Origin: Akkermansia sp.
GTDB taxonomy: Bacteria; Verrucomicrobiota; Verrucomicrobiia; Verrucomicrobiales; Akkermansiaceae
Direction of reading: 5' to 3'
Length of the DNA stretch: 14,561 nucleotides
Assembly: GCA_017555465.1 (NCBI GenBank)
Contig: JAFZGH010000012.1
Location: 1-14,561, forward strand
The notes beneath the pieces were generated by a model. It was not told the origin of the DNA, made no database searches, and saw nothing but the letters and a program-made list of their open reading frames with translations. Below, piece after piece: positions 6,938-14,561 of the stretch. Every line of letters begins with the position of its first letter. The stretch's first letter is position 1. The position numbers and the translations under genes are program-made.

Positions 6938-7267
6938 ATGAAAACTCTTCCCCTTATTGCTCTTCTTGCCGTAGCCGCCACTGTTCAGGCAGCTCCTGCC
7001 CTGCAGCCTTCTGATCTCTCTGAAAAGACGCTCACAAGCATTGCCACCGAGCGCCAGAAAGCCAGCATCGACAAGTACAACAAAGCCGTGGCACGCGCAG
7101 AGAAAGAACGCGCCAAAGCCATGAAAGACGCCCAGAAGATTACCCAGAAGAACGATGAAGGCATGAAGAAGACCATCCAGCGCCGCCAGCTCAACACCAT
7201 GCTGCCCCCCAGCGAGCGCACTCCGGAGGCACCCCGCAAGGCTTCTGATTACACCATCCGCTACTGA
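6938..7267 (+). CDS. Small secreted lysine-rich protein of unknown function
   Basis: The 109-residue product starts with a clear Sec signal peptide: K2, then a hydrophobic core L4-V16, with cleavage expected after V-Q-A at about 18. The mature part (about 91 residues) has no cysteine. From about 30 to 85 it is rich in K, A, E, R and Q and looks like one long helix or coiled coil. It ends in a P-rich, basic tail (88-109).

No family was recognised. It has its own promoter and a strong terminator, so it is a single-gene unit. There is no Shine-Dalgarno. Signal peptide, promoter and terminator together make it a real gene; a periplasmic or surface role is all that can be inferred. Confidence 0.8.
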   Translation: MKTLPLIALLAVAATVQAAPALQPSDLSEKTLTSIATERQKASIDKYNKAVARAEKERAKAMKDAQKITQKNDEGMKKTIQRRQLNTMLPPSERTPEAPRKASDYTIRY

Positions 7268-7292
7268 TTTTCCCTCATCTCTCTATCCCCAT

Positions 7293-7326
7293 GCAGGAAA
7301 CACGCCAGGTGTTTCCTGCTTTTTTT
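7293..7326 (+). terminator. Rho-independent terminator of the small secreted protein gene
   Basis: A perfect 11-bp stem (7293-7303 with 7309-7319, five-base loop) is followed directly by seven T residues (7320-7326). It lies 25 bases after the stop codon and separates this gene from the transporter-acyltransferase gene. Confidence 0.92.
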
Positions 7327-7337
7327 GTGCTTTATAC

Positions 7338-7365
7338 TTGAAAAAACGGGCATTTATGCCATAAT
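7338..7365 (+). promoter_or_regulatory. Sigma70-like promoter of the transporter-acyltransferase gene
   Basis: TTGAAA (7338-7343, 5 of 6) and CATAAT (7360-7365, 5 of 6) are 16 bases apart, just after the preceding terminator. Transcription would begin near 7371, about 15 bases before ATG 7386. Confidence 0.65.
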
Positions 7366-7385
7366 GAGTCTGGATAACGTTGCTT

Positions 7386-10049
7386 ATGGCAGACGCTGAA
7401 GAAGATTTCTACAAAGAGCCGACCCGCAAGGAATGGGCCGGATTCTGGACACTGGTAGCCGTGCAGGCGCAGAACGCCTTTAATGAAAAGGCGGTTCAGT
7501 TCCTGCTCATTCCCCTGGGCGTGTGGCTCTGGGGTGCAGACGGCAGCACGCTGGAATACATTCTGGGCGCCATTTTCGTGCTGCCCTACATTCTGTTCTC
7601 TCCGCTGGTAGGCTGGCTGGCAGACTGTTTCTGCAAGACCCGCATCATCCAGGTCATGAGCGTGGTGCAGATATTCGTGATGAGCTGCATGCTCTTCTGC
7701 TTCTACCAGCACGACATGTACGCCGCCATCCTCTGGTTTGCCGTCTTTGCCACGCAGGCCACCATCCTCTCCCCCGCCAAAAAGGGCATTGTCAAGGACC
7801 TGCTGGGCTCCAAATACATCGGGTTCGGCTCCGGCATCATTGAAATGAGCCTGGTCTTTGTGCTGCTCGTAGCACAGATTGGCGTCTTCTTCTGGTTCTC
7901 CTACCTGCTGGGCGCATACGAGGCACAGAACTCACCCACGTACAATGCCGAGCAGCTGGCCGGGTGGGATTCCGTCATTCTGCCCACCTGGGTCTTTGTT
8001 TCGCTGGCCTGCGTGGTGTGTGCTGCCTCCTTCCTGGTGCCGAAATACCCGTCCAAGAAAGCCAAGCCTTTCAGCTGGAGCCTGCTGTATGAGCACTTCG
8101 GCCAGATTAAGTACCTGTGGCAGGACCGTTTGCTGCGCCTCAGCGAGCTGGGCATTGCCTACTTCTGGTGCCTGGCGGGTTCGCTTTTCCTGATTCTGAT
8201 TCAGATCGCCAAGGGGATGCAGGCCGTAGACCCCAGCGTGGACTTCTCGCTGCAGTGCGGCATCCTCATGGCCTGGATGACCGGCGGCGTGGTGCTGGGC
8301 GGCGTGGTTGCCTCCCAGCTCTGCAAGGGCAAGAATGAGCTCGGCCTCATTCCCTTCGGCGCCATCGGCATCACCGTGTGCACCCTGCTGCTCACCATTT
8401 TCGAGGTCAACACCTACACCAGCAACACACTGCTGGCGCTCACCGGTGCATTCGGCGCAGCCTACCTGGTGCCGCTCAACGCCTTCCTGCAGGATAACTG
8501 CGACCCCAACAACCGCGGCAACATCATCGCCGCCGGCAACCTCATCGATAACCTCATGGGCCTGGTGGCCGTGATTATCATGTGGGCCATGTATGAGATT
8601 TTCGGCGCTTCCCCGCAGCAGCAGTTCTTCGTACTGTTCCTGCTGAGCTTCTTCATCCTCATCTGCTCACTGCGCCTGATTCCCCAGGAATTCATCCGCA
8701 TGATCGGCATCTGGTGCCTGCAGCTGGTATACCGCCCGCGTGCCATCAACCTGGAGCGCCTGCCCATGCGCGGCGGCGCGCTGCTAGTGGTGAACCACGT
8801 GACCTACGGCGACGCCCTGTTCCTGACCATGGTGTGCCCGCGCCCGGTGCGCTTCATCGTGGCAGAGGAATTCATGGCCATGCGCCTGCTGGGCTGGGTG
8901 CTGGAACTCTTCAACTCGCTGCCCATCTCCACCCGCAACCCGCGAGAAGCAATCATCAAAGCCGCCCGCGCCATTGAAAACGGCGATATCATCTGCATCT
9001 TCCCCGAGGGGCAGCTCACCCGCAGCGGGTGTCTCACTCCCATTCGCCGCGGCATGGAAATGATTGCCCGCCGCGCCAAGGCGCCCATTATCCCGGTGTA
9101 CATGGACGGCCTCTGGGGCAGCATTTTCTCCTTCTCCCGCAACCGTTTCTTCACCAAACTGCCCAAGACCCTCAACTACAACTTCACGGTAGCATTCGGC
9201 GCACCGCTCAACCCGGAAACCTTCACCAGCCGCACCGTGCTGCGCGCCTTCCGCGAACTCTCGGCCACCTGCCTGGAAACAGCAGATGACATGAGCCGCG
9301 AGGGGCTCATCCGCTCACTGGAGGAACGGGGCAGCAAACCGCTGGTATTCTATCCCGGCGGAGCCCTGACCGCCATCCAGATTGCCGCGGCGCTCATCTC
9401 CCGCCAGGCAGATGAACAATTCCCCCTGCTGGCGCGCAAATGGCTGCAGCTGCTCATTGAAGGCACAGAAGACCGGCTCGCCTTCCACCGCCATTGGTTG
9501 AACGCCTGCCAGGTGCGCCGCGTGAACGCCCTCAAGGAAGGCCGCCACCACCTGCTCACCACCGTGGGCCATGGCGAGCCGCAGGAACTGGTCATGGCCG
9601 TGCTCTGGCCGCTCATCACGCGCACCCCGGTGCACCTGATAGAAGACCCGCAGGAAACGCTGGATTCCACTATCTCACAGATTGTGGGCGGAGCACACAT
9701 GCGCCGCATCCTGCTCACCACCATCCCGCCGCGCCAGATTCCGTTCTACGACTTCAGCGGCGGCCCCGCCATTTCCACCCCCAATATGCGCTGGCGTCCC
9801 TGCCTGTGCACCCCCATGGGCAATATCATTTCAATGAGCATGTGCCACAGCGTGTTCAAGATGAGCGACGGCACCATCCAGCTGGGTGTACGCCCGCGCA
9901 CCCGTGGTCTGCTGCTGCCCGGCTACCGGGTGGACGCGCCCAACGAAGGCACCACCGCTATCATCAGCGCCCCGTCGCTGCGCTCGGAATACACCCTGCC
10001 CCCGCACATCTATCTGGATGAAAGCGGCTTCCTGGCAGAGCTTTCCTGA
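7386..10049 (+). CDS. LplT-like MFS transporter fused to PlsC acyltransferase (Aas-like phospholipid recycling protein)
   Basis: The 887-residue inner-membrane protein has three parts. Residues 15-430 are an MFS permease with about a dozen hydrophobic segments, opening with the N-A-F-N-E-K signature of lysophospholipid transporters of the LplT type. Residues 435-630 are a PlsC-type acyltransferase with the catalytic H471-x4-D476 and the F-P-E-G motif (539-542). Together they would flip lysophospholipids inward and re-acylate them.

In the full LplT-Aas fusions an acyl-ACP synthetase (AMP-binding) domain follows. Here 650-887 is only about 240 residues and keeps faint echoes of it (P-M-G-N-I-I-S-M-S from 810, then G-V-R-P-R-T-R-G from 834). 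I see no ATP-binding loop and no Y-G-x-T-E motif, so acyl activation is probably lost. ATG 7386 is chosen over TTG 7380 because of start type and promoter spacing. Specificity for lysophosphatidylethanolamine is inferred from the family. Confidence 0.87.
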   Translation: MADAEEDFYKEPTRKEWAGFWTLVAVQAQNAFNEKAVQFLLIPLGVWLWGADGSTLEYILGAIFVLPYILFSPLVGWLADCFCKTRIIQVMSVVQIFVMSCMLFCFYQHDMYAAILWFAVFATQATILSPAKKGIVKDLLGSKYIGFGSGIIEMSLVFVLLVAQIGVFFWFSYLLGAYEAQNSPTYNAEQLAGWDSVILPTWVFVSLACVVCAASFLVPKYPSKKAKPFSWSLLYEHFGQIKYLWQDRLLRLSELGIAYFWCLAGSLFLILIQIAKGMQAVDPSVDFSLQCGILMAWMTGGVVLGGVVASQLCKGKNELGLIPFGAIGITVCTLLLTIFEVNTYTSNTLLALTGAFGAAYLVPLNAFLQDNCDPNNRGNIIAAGNLIDNLMGLVAVIIMWAMYEIFGASPQQQFFVLFLLSFFILICSLRLIPQEFIRMIGIWCLQLVYRPRAINLERLPMRGGALLVVNHVTYGDALFLTMVCPRPVRFIVAEEFMAMRLLGWVLELFNSLPISTRNPREAIIKAARAIENGDIICIFPEGQLTRSGCLTPIRRGMEMIARRAKAPIIPVYMDGLWGSIFSFSRNRFFTKLPKTLNYNFTVAFGAPLNPETFTSRTVLRAFRELSATCLETADDMSREGLIRSLEERGSKPLVFYPGGALTAIQIAAALISRQADEQFPLLARKWLQLLIEGTEDRLAFHRHWLNACQVRRVNALKEGRHHLLTTVGHGEPQELVMAVLWPLITRTPVHLIEDPQETLDSTISQIVGGAHMRRILLTTIPPRQIPFYDFSGGPAISTPNMRWRPCLCTPMGNIISMSMCHSVFKMSDGTIQLGVRPRTRGLLLPGYRVDAPNEGTTAIISAPSLRSEYTLPPHIYLDESGFLAELS

Positions 10050-10059
10050 TGTTTAACAG

Positions 10060-10077
10060 GCGGGACTAAAGTCCCGC
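10060..10077. repeat. GCGGGAC-TAAA-GTCCCGC palindrome between convergent genes
   Basis: A perfect 7-bp GC-rich stem with a TAAA loop sits in the 42-base gap between the transporter-acyltransferase stop and the argA stop. It can serve as a bidirectional terminator although it has no T run. The G-G-G-A-C-T-A-A-A-G-T-C-C-C core resembles extragenic palindromes that recur in many bacterial genomes (recalled, not checked), so it may also be one copy of a repeat family. Confidence 0.55.
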
Positions 10078-10091
10078 GCTCCGGACAAGCA

Positions 10092-11159
10092 TCACAACTC
10101 GCGGCCAAAGACCGCTGAAGCACGGCCGCTGGATTCCAGCGCCTGCAGGCGGGCAGCGGGCAGCACACTGCGGGGGAGCGGGTCGTAGTGCATGCGGTCG
10201 CGGAAATAATCCACCGCGCTCTGCGATATGGCAAAAATGCGGCTGAAGCCCATGCTGCGGGCTTTCTCCTCTACAAAGCGGCACATGGCCTTGCCATAGC
10301 CCCGCCCCTCATAGCTGGTCTTGATAAACAGGCAGCCCAACTCGGCGCAAGCCTCCTCCGGGTAGGGATACAGAGCCACGCAGCCCACAATGGTATCATC
10401 CAGCGTATACACGTAATAACTCTGCAGGTTCTCGGAAATACTTTCGTAACTGCGGTGTACCAGCTTGGCATCAGCCACGCTGCGGGCAATCATGGAAAGC
10501 AGCTCCGGGATATCATCCACCCGCAACGGGCGGATTTCGCGGTACGAGTCGGCGTGCACCATAGCGCCCACGCCTTCCTCAGAGAACAACTCATCCAGCA
10601 GCACGCCGCGGCGCAGGCCATCCAGCAAATGCACGCGGGAAATTCCCTGGCGGCAGACGAATGCCGCCTGCAGCAGCGTTTCAGAATAGCTGCAATCGTT
10701 TACATGCTGCTCCACTTCGCTTTCCGACACAGAGAACATGGGCACCCCGCCCTGACTGGGCACCTCGCCCACCTGCAGGCAGATGTACTTGGCAGCACCC
10801 AGCGCCAGCGCCATGCTCACGCAGGCCTCGTGGAAGCGACCCTCTGCCCCGGCAGCAACCAGGGCCACCTGGCGGCGCTCCACAATCTCGCGCACGCGCG
10901 CCACAGCAGCAGCACCTGCCGTGAGCGGCAGCTCCGCCACCGCGGTGTGCATCTCACACTCACCGGCGCGCAGTGACAGTTTGGCAGTGTCATCGCCTTC
11001 TGCTACCAGCACCAGGCGCACGCCTACTTCATGCAGGGCATCGGCATCCAGCAGGGCATCCACCAGCTCCTCAGCCTGCAGCAGCCGGGCGGCCACATGC
11101 ACCACAAACAGGCGACCGTAGAAATACGGCACATACTCCAGCACAGAACGAACATTCAT
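10092..11159 (-). CDS. argA: N-acetylglutamate synthase, ArgA type, with degenerate kinase-like domain
   Basis: ArgA transfers acetyl from acetyl-CoA to glutamate, the first step of arginine synthesis in the cytoplasm. The 355-residue protein has an N-terminal amino-acid-kinase-like part (about 1-200) that keeps the V-P-Y entry, the G-V-R-L-V-L-V strand (46-52) and the typical V-H-L-L-D-G and L-L-D-E-L-F-S-E-E-G-V-G segments (176-198). The C-terminal GNAT domain (207-355) has A-E-L-G-C-L-F-I (272-279), the acetyl-CoA loop Y-E-G-R-G-Y-G (283-289) and the ArgA-like ending with L-P-x-x-R (333-337) and G-R-A-S-A-V-F (345-351).

It is about 90 residues shorter than E. coli ArgA (443); the loss is mainly in the kinase-like part, which normally binds arginine for feedback control. 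It starts 41 bases after secA on the same strand with no terminator between, so co-transcription is likely. Confidence 0.82.
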   Translation of the reverse strand: MNVRSVLEYVPYFYGRLFVVHVAARLLQAEELVDALLDADALHEVGVRLVLVAEGDDTAKLSLRAGECEMHTAVAELPLTAGAAAVARVREIVERRQVALVAAGAEGRFHEACVSMALALGAAKYICLQVGEVPSQGGVPMFSVSESEVEQHVNDCSYSETLLQAAFVCRQGISRVHLLDGLRRGVLLDELFSEEGVGAMVHADSYREIRPLRVDDIPELLSMIARSVADAKLVHRSYESISENLQSYYVYTLDDTIVGCVALYPYPEEACAELGCLFIKTSYEGRGYGKAMCRFVEEKARSMGFSRIFAISQSAVDYFRDRMHYDPLPRSVLPAARLQALESSGRASAVFGREL

Positions 11160-11200
11160 AGCAGATTCAACGTCACGTGCAGAGTATGTGCCTGTAACAA

Positions 11201-14200
11201 TCAGGCTTTATCTTCGTTCTTACCAGTGAAGAGCTCCGGCACATAGCCGGAATCCACCGCGCCGATAGTCATGCCCTCTTCCTCATCGGCCAGGGGCATA
11301 TCGCCGGTGTTCTTCACCACATAGGCATCCAGATTGGCGGAGGGCTTCAGCTTGAAGCTCACCTTCTTCTTGGGCAGCGTAATCTTCTTTTCGCTGAACG
11401 GCACGGCCTGGGCCATGGCACCGCTCACGGATTCACCGAATTCTTCCGGCTCCTCGGCAGGCATCTCATCCAACACGGGCAGCGGGGCGGGCTCCAGCCC
11501 GGCGGCGCGCTGGCGCTCGTGAATCAGCTGCATCTGCTCGCGCAGCACGGAAAGCAGGTCGCCATTGCCCAGAATATCAGTCACATCGGAATCTTCCTCA
11601 TCAGCGTTGCTGGTGGGCAGGCTGGCCAGGAAGTCCTCGAAGGCTGACAGGTTCGTCGTGCTGCGGAACAGGCCGTTGAGAATCTCGTAGTCGATGTTCT
11701 GCATCAGGCTCTCGAAGATGCTGTAGGCCTCGCGCTTGTATTCCACCAGCGGGTCACGCTGGCCCTGGGCGCGCAGACGCACACCTTCGCGCAGGGCGTC
11801 CATATCTGTCAGGTGCTTCTGCCAAAGCTTGTCGATAGCCTGCAGCATAATGGAGCGCTCCATCTGGTCGATGCGGTCGGGGCGTTCCCCGGCCACCTTC
11901 TTCTCGTACATCTCCTTCACGCGGTTGATGATGAGTTCGGCCACTTCCTCCGGTGTCTTGCCCTTCAGGTCGGATTCCTTCTCGCTCCAGCCCATGGGGA
12001 AGGTGGAGTTCACCCACTGCAGCAGGTCGGTGTAGCGGAATGCACCCGTCTCATCCTCATTCAGGTAAAGGTCGCACTTGTTGTGCGTACCGTTCACGAG
12101 GCATTCGTAAAGCATCTCGCGCGGGTCTTCGCACAGCAGGGCATCATTGCGCATGGCGTATACAATCATGCGCTGCTGGTTCATCACATCATCATAATCC
12201 AGCACGTGCTTGCGCCACATGTAGTTGCGCTGCTCCACGCGCTTCTGTGCGCCTTCGATGATGCGGTTCATGAGTACGTTTTCCACGGCCTCACCCTCCT
12301 GCATGCCGAAGCGGTCCATCATCTTGGTCATGCGTTCGCTGCCGCCGAAATTGCGCATCAGGTCATCCTCAAAGGACAGGAAGAACTGGGAACCGCCGGG
12401 GTCGCCCTGGCGGGAGCAACGGCCACGCAGCTGGCGGTCGATGCGGCGGGATTCATAGCGCTCTGTGCCCAGCACAAAGAGGCCGCCCAGCTCTGCTACG
12501 CCTTCACCCAGCTTGATATCGGTACCACGACCGGCCATGTTGGTGGACACGGTCACAGCGCCGCGCTGGCCGGCGCGGGCCACAATCTCGGCTTCGCGCT
12601 GGTGGTTCTTGGCGTTCAGCACCTCATGCGGCACCTTGGCAAAGCTCAGCATGCGGGAAAGAGTCTCGGAGGCTTCCACGCTGGCCGTACCCACCAGAAC
12701 CGGCTGCCCCTTCTTGTGCAGCTCCACAATCTTGCCCACCACGGCGTTGTACTTCTCGCGGCGGCTGCGGAAAATCAAATCATTCTGGTCCTCGCGGATG
12801 CAGGGGCGGTTCGTGGGAATCGGCAGCACGTCCAGCTTGTAGATATCGTGGAATTCAGCCGCTTCCGTCTCTGCCGTACCGGTCATACCGGCCAGGCGGG
12901 AATACAGGCGGAAGTAGTTCTGGATGGTGATGGTGGCGTAGGTCATGTTCTCGGCCTCCACCTCCACGCCTTCCTTGGCTTCCACGGCCTGGTGCAGGCC
13001 TTCGCTCCAGCGGCGACCGGGCATTTCGCGGCCCGTGTTCTGGTCGATGATGACAATCTTGTTATCCTTCACCACGTACTCCACATCGCGCTCGTAGATG
13101 GTGTAGGCCTTAAGCAGCTGGCTGGTGGTGTGCAGGCGCACGCCGGTTTCATCCAGACGCTTCATGAGGGCAGTCTTGCGGGCTTCCTTCTCGCGCTCGC
13201 TGAGCTTCTCGTCCTCATCGATGTTCACGAACTCGGTGCCGATATCGGGCAGCACGAAGTTCTCCGGATGCCCGGGGCTGATGATTTCGCGGCCCATTTC
13301 CATGAGGTCGGCATCGTGGGTCTTTTCATCGATGGTGTAGTACAGCTCTTCCTTGAGCTTGAAGAGCTCAATCTTGCGGGGGTCCTGGTAGAGGAACAGC
13401 TCGTACTTCTCCACCATGCGGCGGTATTCGGGGTCCTGCTGGGAGCGCATGTAGGCGCGGTTGCGGGGCTGGCCCAGTTTCACCTTGAACAGGCAGCGGC
13501 CTGCGCGCTCGGGGTCACCGGCCTTGGCATATTCCATCGCCTTCTGCATGAGGCCGTTGCACAGCTCCACCTGCTTGCGCACCACCTTTTCGATGAGCGG
13601 CTTGAGGGTGTCGTACTGCTGCTCGTGCTCGATGACAGCCGGGCCGGAGATGATGAGCGGCGTGCGGGCTTCGTCAATGAGGATGGAGTCCACCTCGTCG
13701 ATAATGGCGAAGTAGTGTCCGCGCTGCACCTGGGCTTCCTTGCTGGAGGCCATGCCGTTGTCGCGCAGGTAGTCGAAACCGAATTCGGAGTTGGTACCGT
13801 AGGTGATGTCCTTGGCGTACTGCTGGCGGCGCAGGTCGCTGGGCATCATGCTCTGGATGCAGCCGATGCTGAGGCCGAGGAAGGAGAACAGCGCGCCCAT
13901 CCACATGGAGTCGCGGCGGGCGAGGTAGTCGTTCACCGTCACCACGTGCACGCCCATGCCGGTCAGGGCGTTCAAGTACACCGGCAGCGTAGCCACGAGG
14001 GTCTTGCCCTCACCCGTAGCCATTTCGGCAATGAAGCCGCGGTGCAGCGCAATACCGCCGATGAGCTGCACATCGAAGTGCACCATGTCCCACTTGATGG
14101 GAGTGCCGCACACATCCACCGTCTGCCCACACATCAGGCGAGCTGCGCACTTCACCACAGCAAACGCCTCAGGAAGAATCGTTTCCAGATACTTGGCGCG

Positions 14201-14561
14201 CAGCTTGGCAAACTTGGGCTCAATCTCAGCCAGGGCCTTCTTACCAGCCTCGATGGATTCCACCGTAGCCTCCACCTTAGGCAGCTTCGGAAACTCAGGG
14301 GCCAGGGATTCGAAACGGGTATTCAGCAGGGCGGCATACTGCTCCAGCTGCTCCGGGGCAGCAGCCAGCACCACACCGCGGGTCGGCAGGTCCATGGGGG
14401 TGAAGCGGTGCAGGTGCGCTTGCCACTCGCGGGTCTTGCCCACCAGGAAGTCACGGTCTTTCCCCTCCCAGGACTTTTCCAGATCCAGAATACGGCGTAC
14501 AACCGGCTTGAGCTTGCGCACTTCGCGCTGGTTCTTGGAACCCACGATTTTGTTCAGAATC
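11201..14561 (-). CDS. secA: Preprotein translocase motor SecA (5' end beyond the window)
   Basis: SecA drives unfolded preproteins through SecYEG with ATP. A GTG at 14545 would give 1114 residues, but the frame stays open to the window edge and reads I-L-N-K-I-V-G-S-K-N, the usual SecA N-terminus, so the true start is just outside.

Numbered from the GTG, Walker A A-T-G-E-G-K-T is at 176-182 and the DEAD-type D-E-V-D at 283-286, followed by D-E-A-R-T-P-L-I. Later come the preprotein cross-linking domain, A-G-M-T-G-T-A, the N-M-A-G-R-G-T-D-I-K-L block of the second ATPase half, and the scaffold and wing domains. It exceeds E. coli SecA (901) by over 200 residues: about 70 extra before I-L-P-E-A-F-A-V-V (123-131), and more around 305-430. 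The C-terminus is acidic and lacks the CxC...CH zinc motif that binds SecB and lipid. Confidence 0.97.
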   Translation of the reverse strand, partial: ILNKIVGSKNQREVRKLKPVVRRILDLEKSWEGKDRDFLVGKTREWQAHLHRFTPMDLPTRGVVLAAAPEQLEQYAALLNTRFESLAPEFPKLPKVEATVESIEAGKKALAEIEPKFAKLRAKYLETILPEAFAVVKCAARLMCGQTVDVCGTPIKWDMVHFDVQLIGGIALHRGFIAEMATGEGKTLVATLPVYLNALTGMGVHVVTVNDYLARRDSMWMGALFSFLGLSIGCIQSMMPSDLRRQQYAKDITYGTNSEFGFDYLRDNGMASSKEAQVQRGHYFAIIDEVDSILIDEARTPLIISGPAVIEHEQQYDTLKPLIEKVVRKQVELCNGLMQKAMEYAKAGDPERAGRCLFKVKLGQPRNRAYMRSQQDPEYRRMVEKYELFLYQDPRKIELFKLKEELYYTIDEKTHDADLMEMGREIISPGHPENFVLPDIGTEFVNIDEDEKLSEREKEARKTALMKRLDETGVRLHTTSQLLKAYTIYERDVEYVVKDNKIVIIDQNTGREMPGRRWSEGLHQAVEAKEGVEVEAENMTYATITIQNYFRLYSRLAGMTGTAETEAAEFHDIYKLDVLPIPTNRPCIREDQNDLIFRSRREKYNAVVGKIVELHKKGQPVLVGTASVEASETLSRMLSFAKVPHEVLNAKNHQREAEIVARAGQRGAVTVSTNMAGRGTDIKLGEGVAELGGLFVLGTERYESRRIDRQLRGRCSRQGDPGGSQFFLSFEDDLMRNFGGSERMTKMMDRFGMQEGEAVENVLMNRIIEGAQKRVEQRNYMWRKHVLDYDDVMNQQRMIVYAMRNDALLCEDPREMLYECLVNGTHNKCDLYLNEDETGAFRYTDLLQWVNSTFPMGWSEKESDLKGKTPEEVAELIINRVKEMYEKKVAGERPDRIDQMERSIMLQAIDKLWQKHLTDMDALREGVRLRAQGQRDPLVEYKREAYSIFESLMQNIDYEILNGLFRSTTNLSAFEDFLASLPTSNADEEDSDVTDILGNGDLLSVLREQMQLIHERQRAAGLEPAPLPVLDEMPAEEPEEFGESVSGAMAQAVPFSEKKITLPKKKVSFKLKPSANLDAYVVKNTGDMPLADEEEGMTIGAVDSGYVPELFTGKNEDKA

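Noticed and set aside
7364..7399. An 11-codon ORF overlapping the start of the transporter-acyltransferase gene, possible leader peptide
   Set aside because: Its ATG overlaps the predicted -10 box, so the transcript would begin after it. There is no sign of attenuation.
10188..10976. A 262-codon + strand frame opposite argA
   Set aside because: It is antisense to a gene with clear ArgA motifs, and its H/A/Q-rich content is typical of a shadow frame.
1..14561. Search by eye for CRISPR repeats, tRNA genes, rRNA and insertion sequences
   Set aside because: No regularly spaced repeats, no tRNA-like cloverleaf, no rRNA segments and no transposase gene or terminal inverted repeats with target duplications were seen.

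Overview
The window looks like chromosomal DNA of a Verrucomicrobiota bacterium, possibly Akkermansia or a relative. This rests on recalled family features, not on a search. The partial SecA carries the extra segments I associate with chlamydial/PVC-group SecA, including a G-T-P-I-K-W-D-M-V stretch just before the Walker A region, and it has no C-terminal zinc motif. A transporter-acyltransferase fusion and a short MKLHLP-type signal-peptide start upstream of the first gene also fit. The phylum call is moderately safe; the genus is a guess.

Left part (about 1-4290) is a lower-GC surface-polysaccharide region. It opens with the terminator of a gene outside the window, then about 300 bases of AT-rich DNA. 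A putative sugar transferase (+) follows and faces a GT11-type alpha-1,2-fucosyltransferase (-), with a long hairpin between them. Divergent from the fucosyltransferase, a promoter drives rfbA-rfbB, which turn glucose-1-phosphate into dTDP-4-keto-6-deoxyglucose. The two genes overlap by four bases. rfbC and rfbD are not in the window.

Middle part (4314-10049) is GC-rich housekeeping sequence, all on +. mutS follows rfbB by 23 bases with a clear ribosome binding site. Next come a small secreted lysine-rich protein with its own promoter and a strong terminator, and a large inner-membrane protein that fuses an LplT-like transporter, a PlsC acyltransferase and what looks like a collapsed acyl-activating domain.

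Right part (10092-14561) is on the minus strand: secA (5' end beyond the window) followed by an argA-type N-acetylglutamate synthase in a likely operon, converging on the transporter-acyltransferase gene at a short palindrome.

Five sigma70-like promoters can be read. In three of the four genes with a clear start they lie so that the leader would be about 15-25 nt, usually with little Shine-Dalgarno sequence. This regularity matters for the most interesting spot: the sugar transferase has no convincing in-frame start. Two good ATG starts (243 and 353) each lie one base out of frame, separated from the conserved coding frame by a seven-base homopolymer (T7 and A7). The second is a textbook A-AAA-AAA slippery site placed just behind a TTGACA promoter. 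No CRISPR array, tRNA, rRNA or insertion sequence was recognised.
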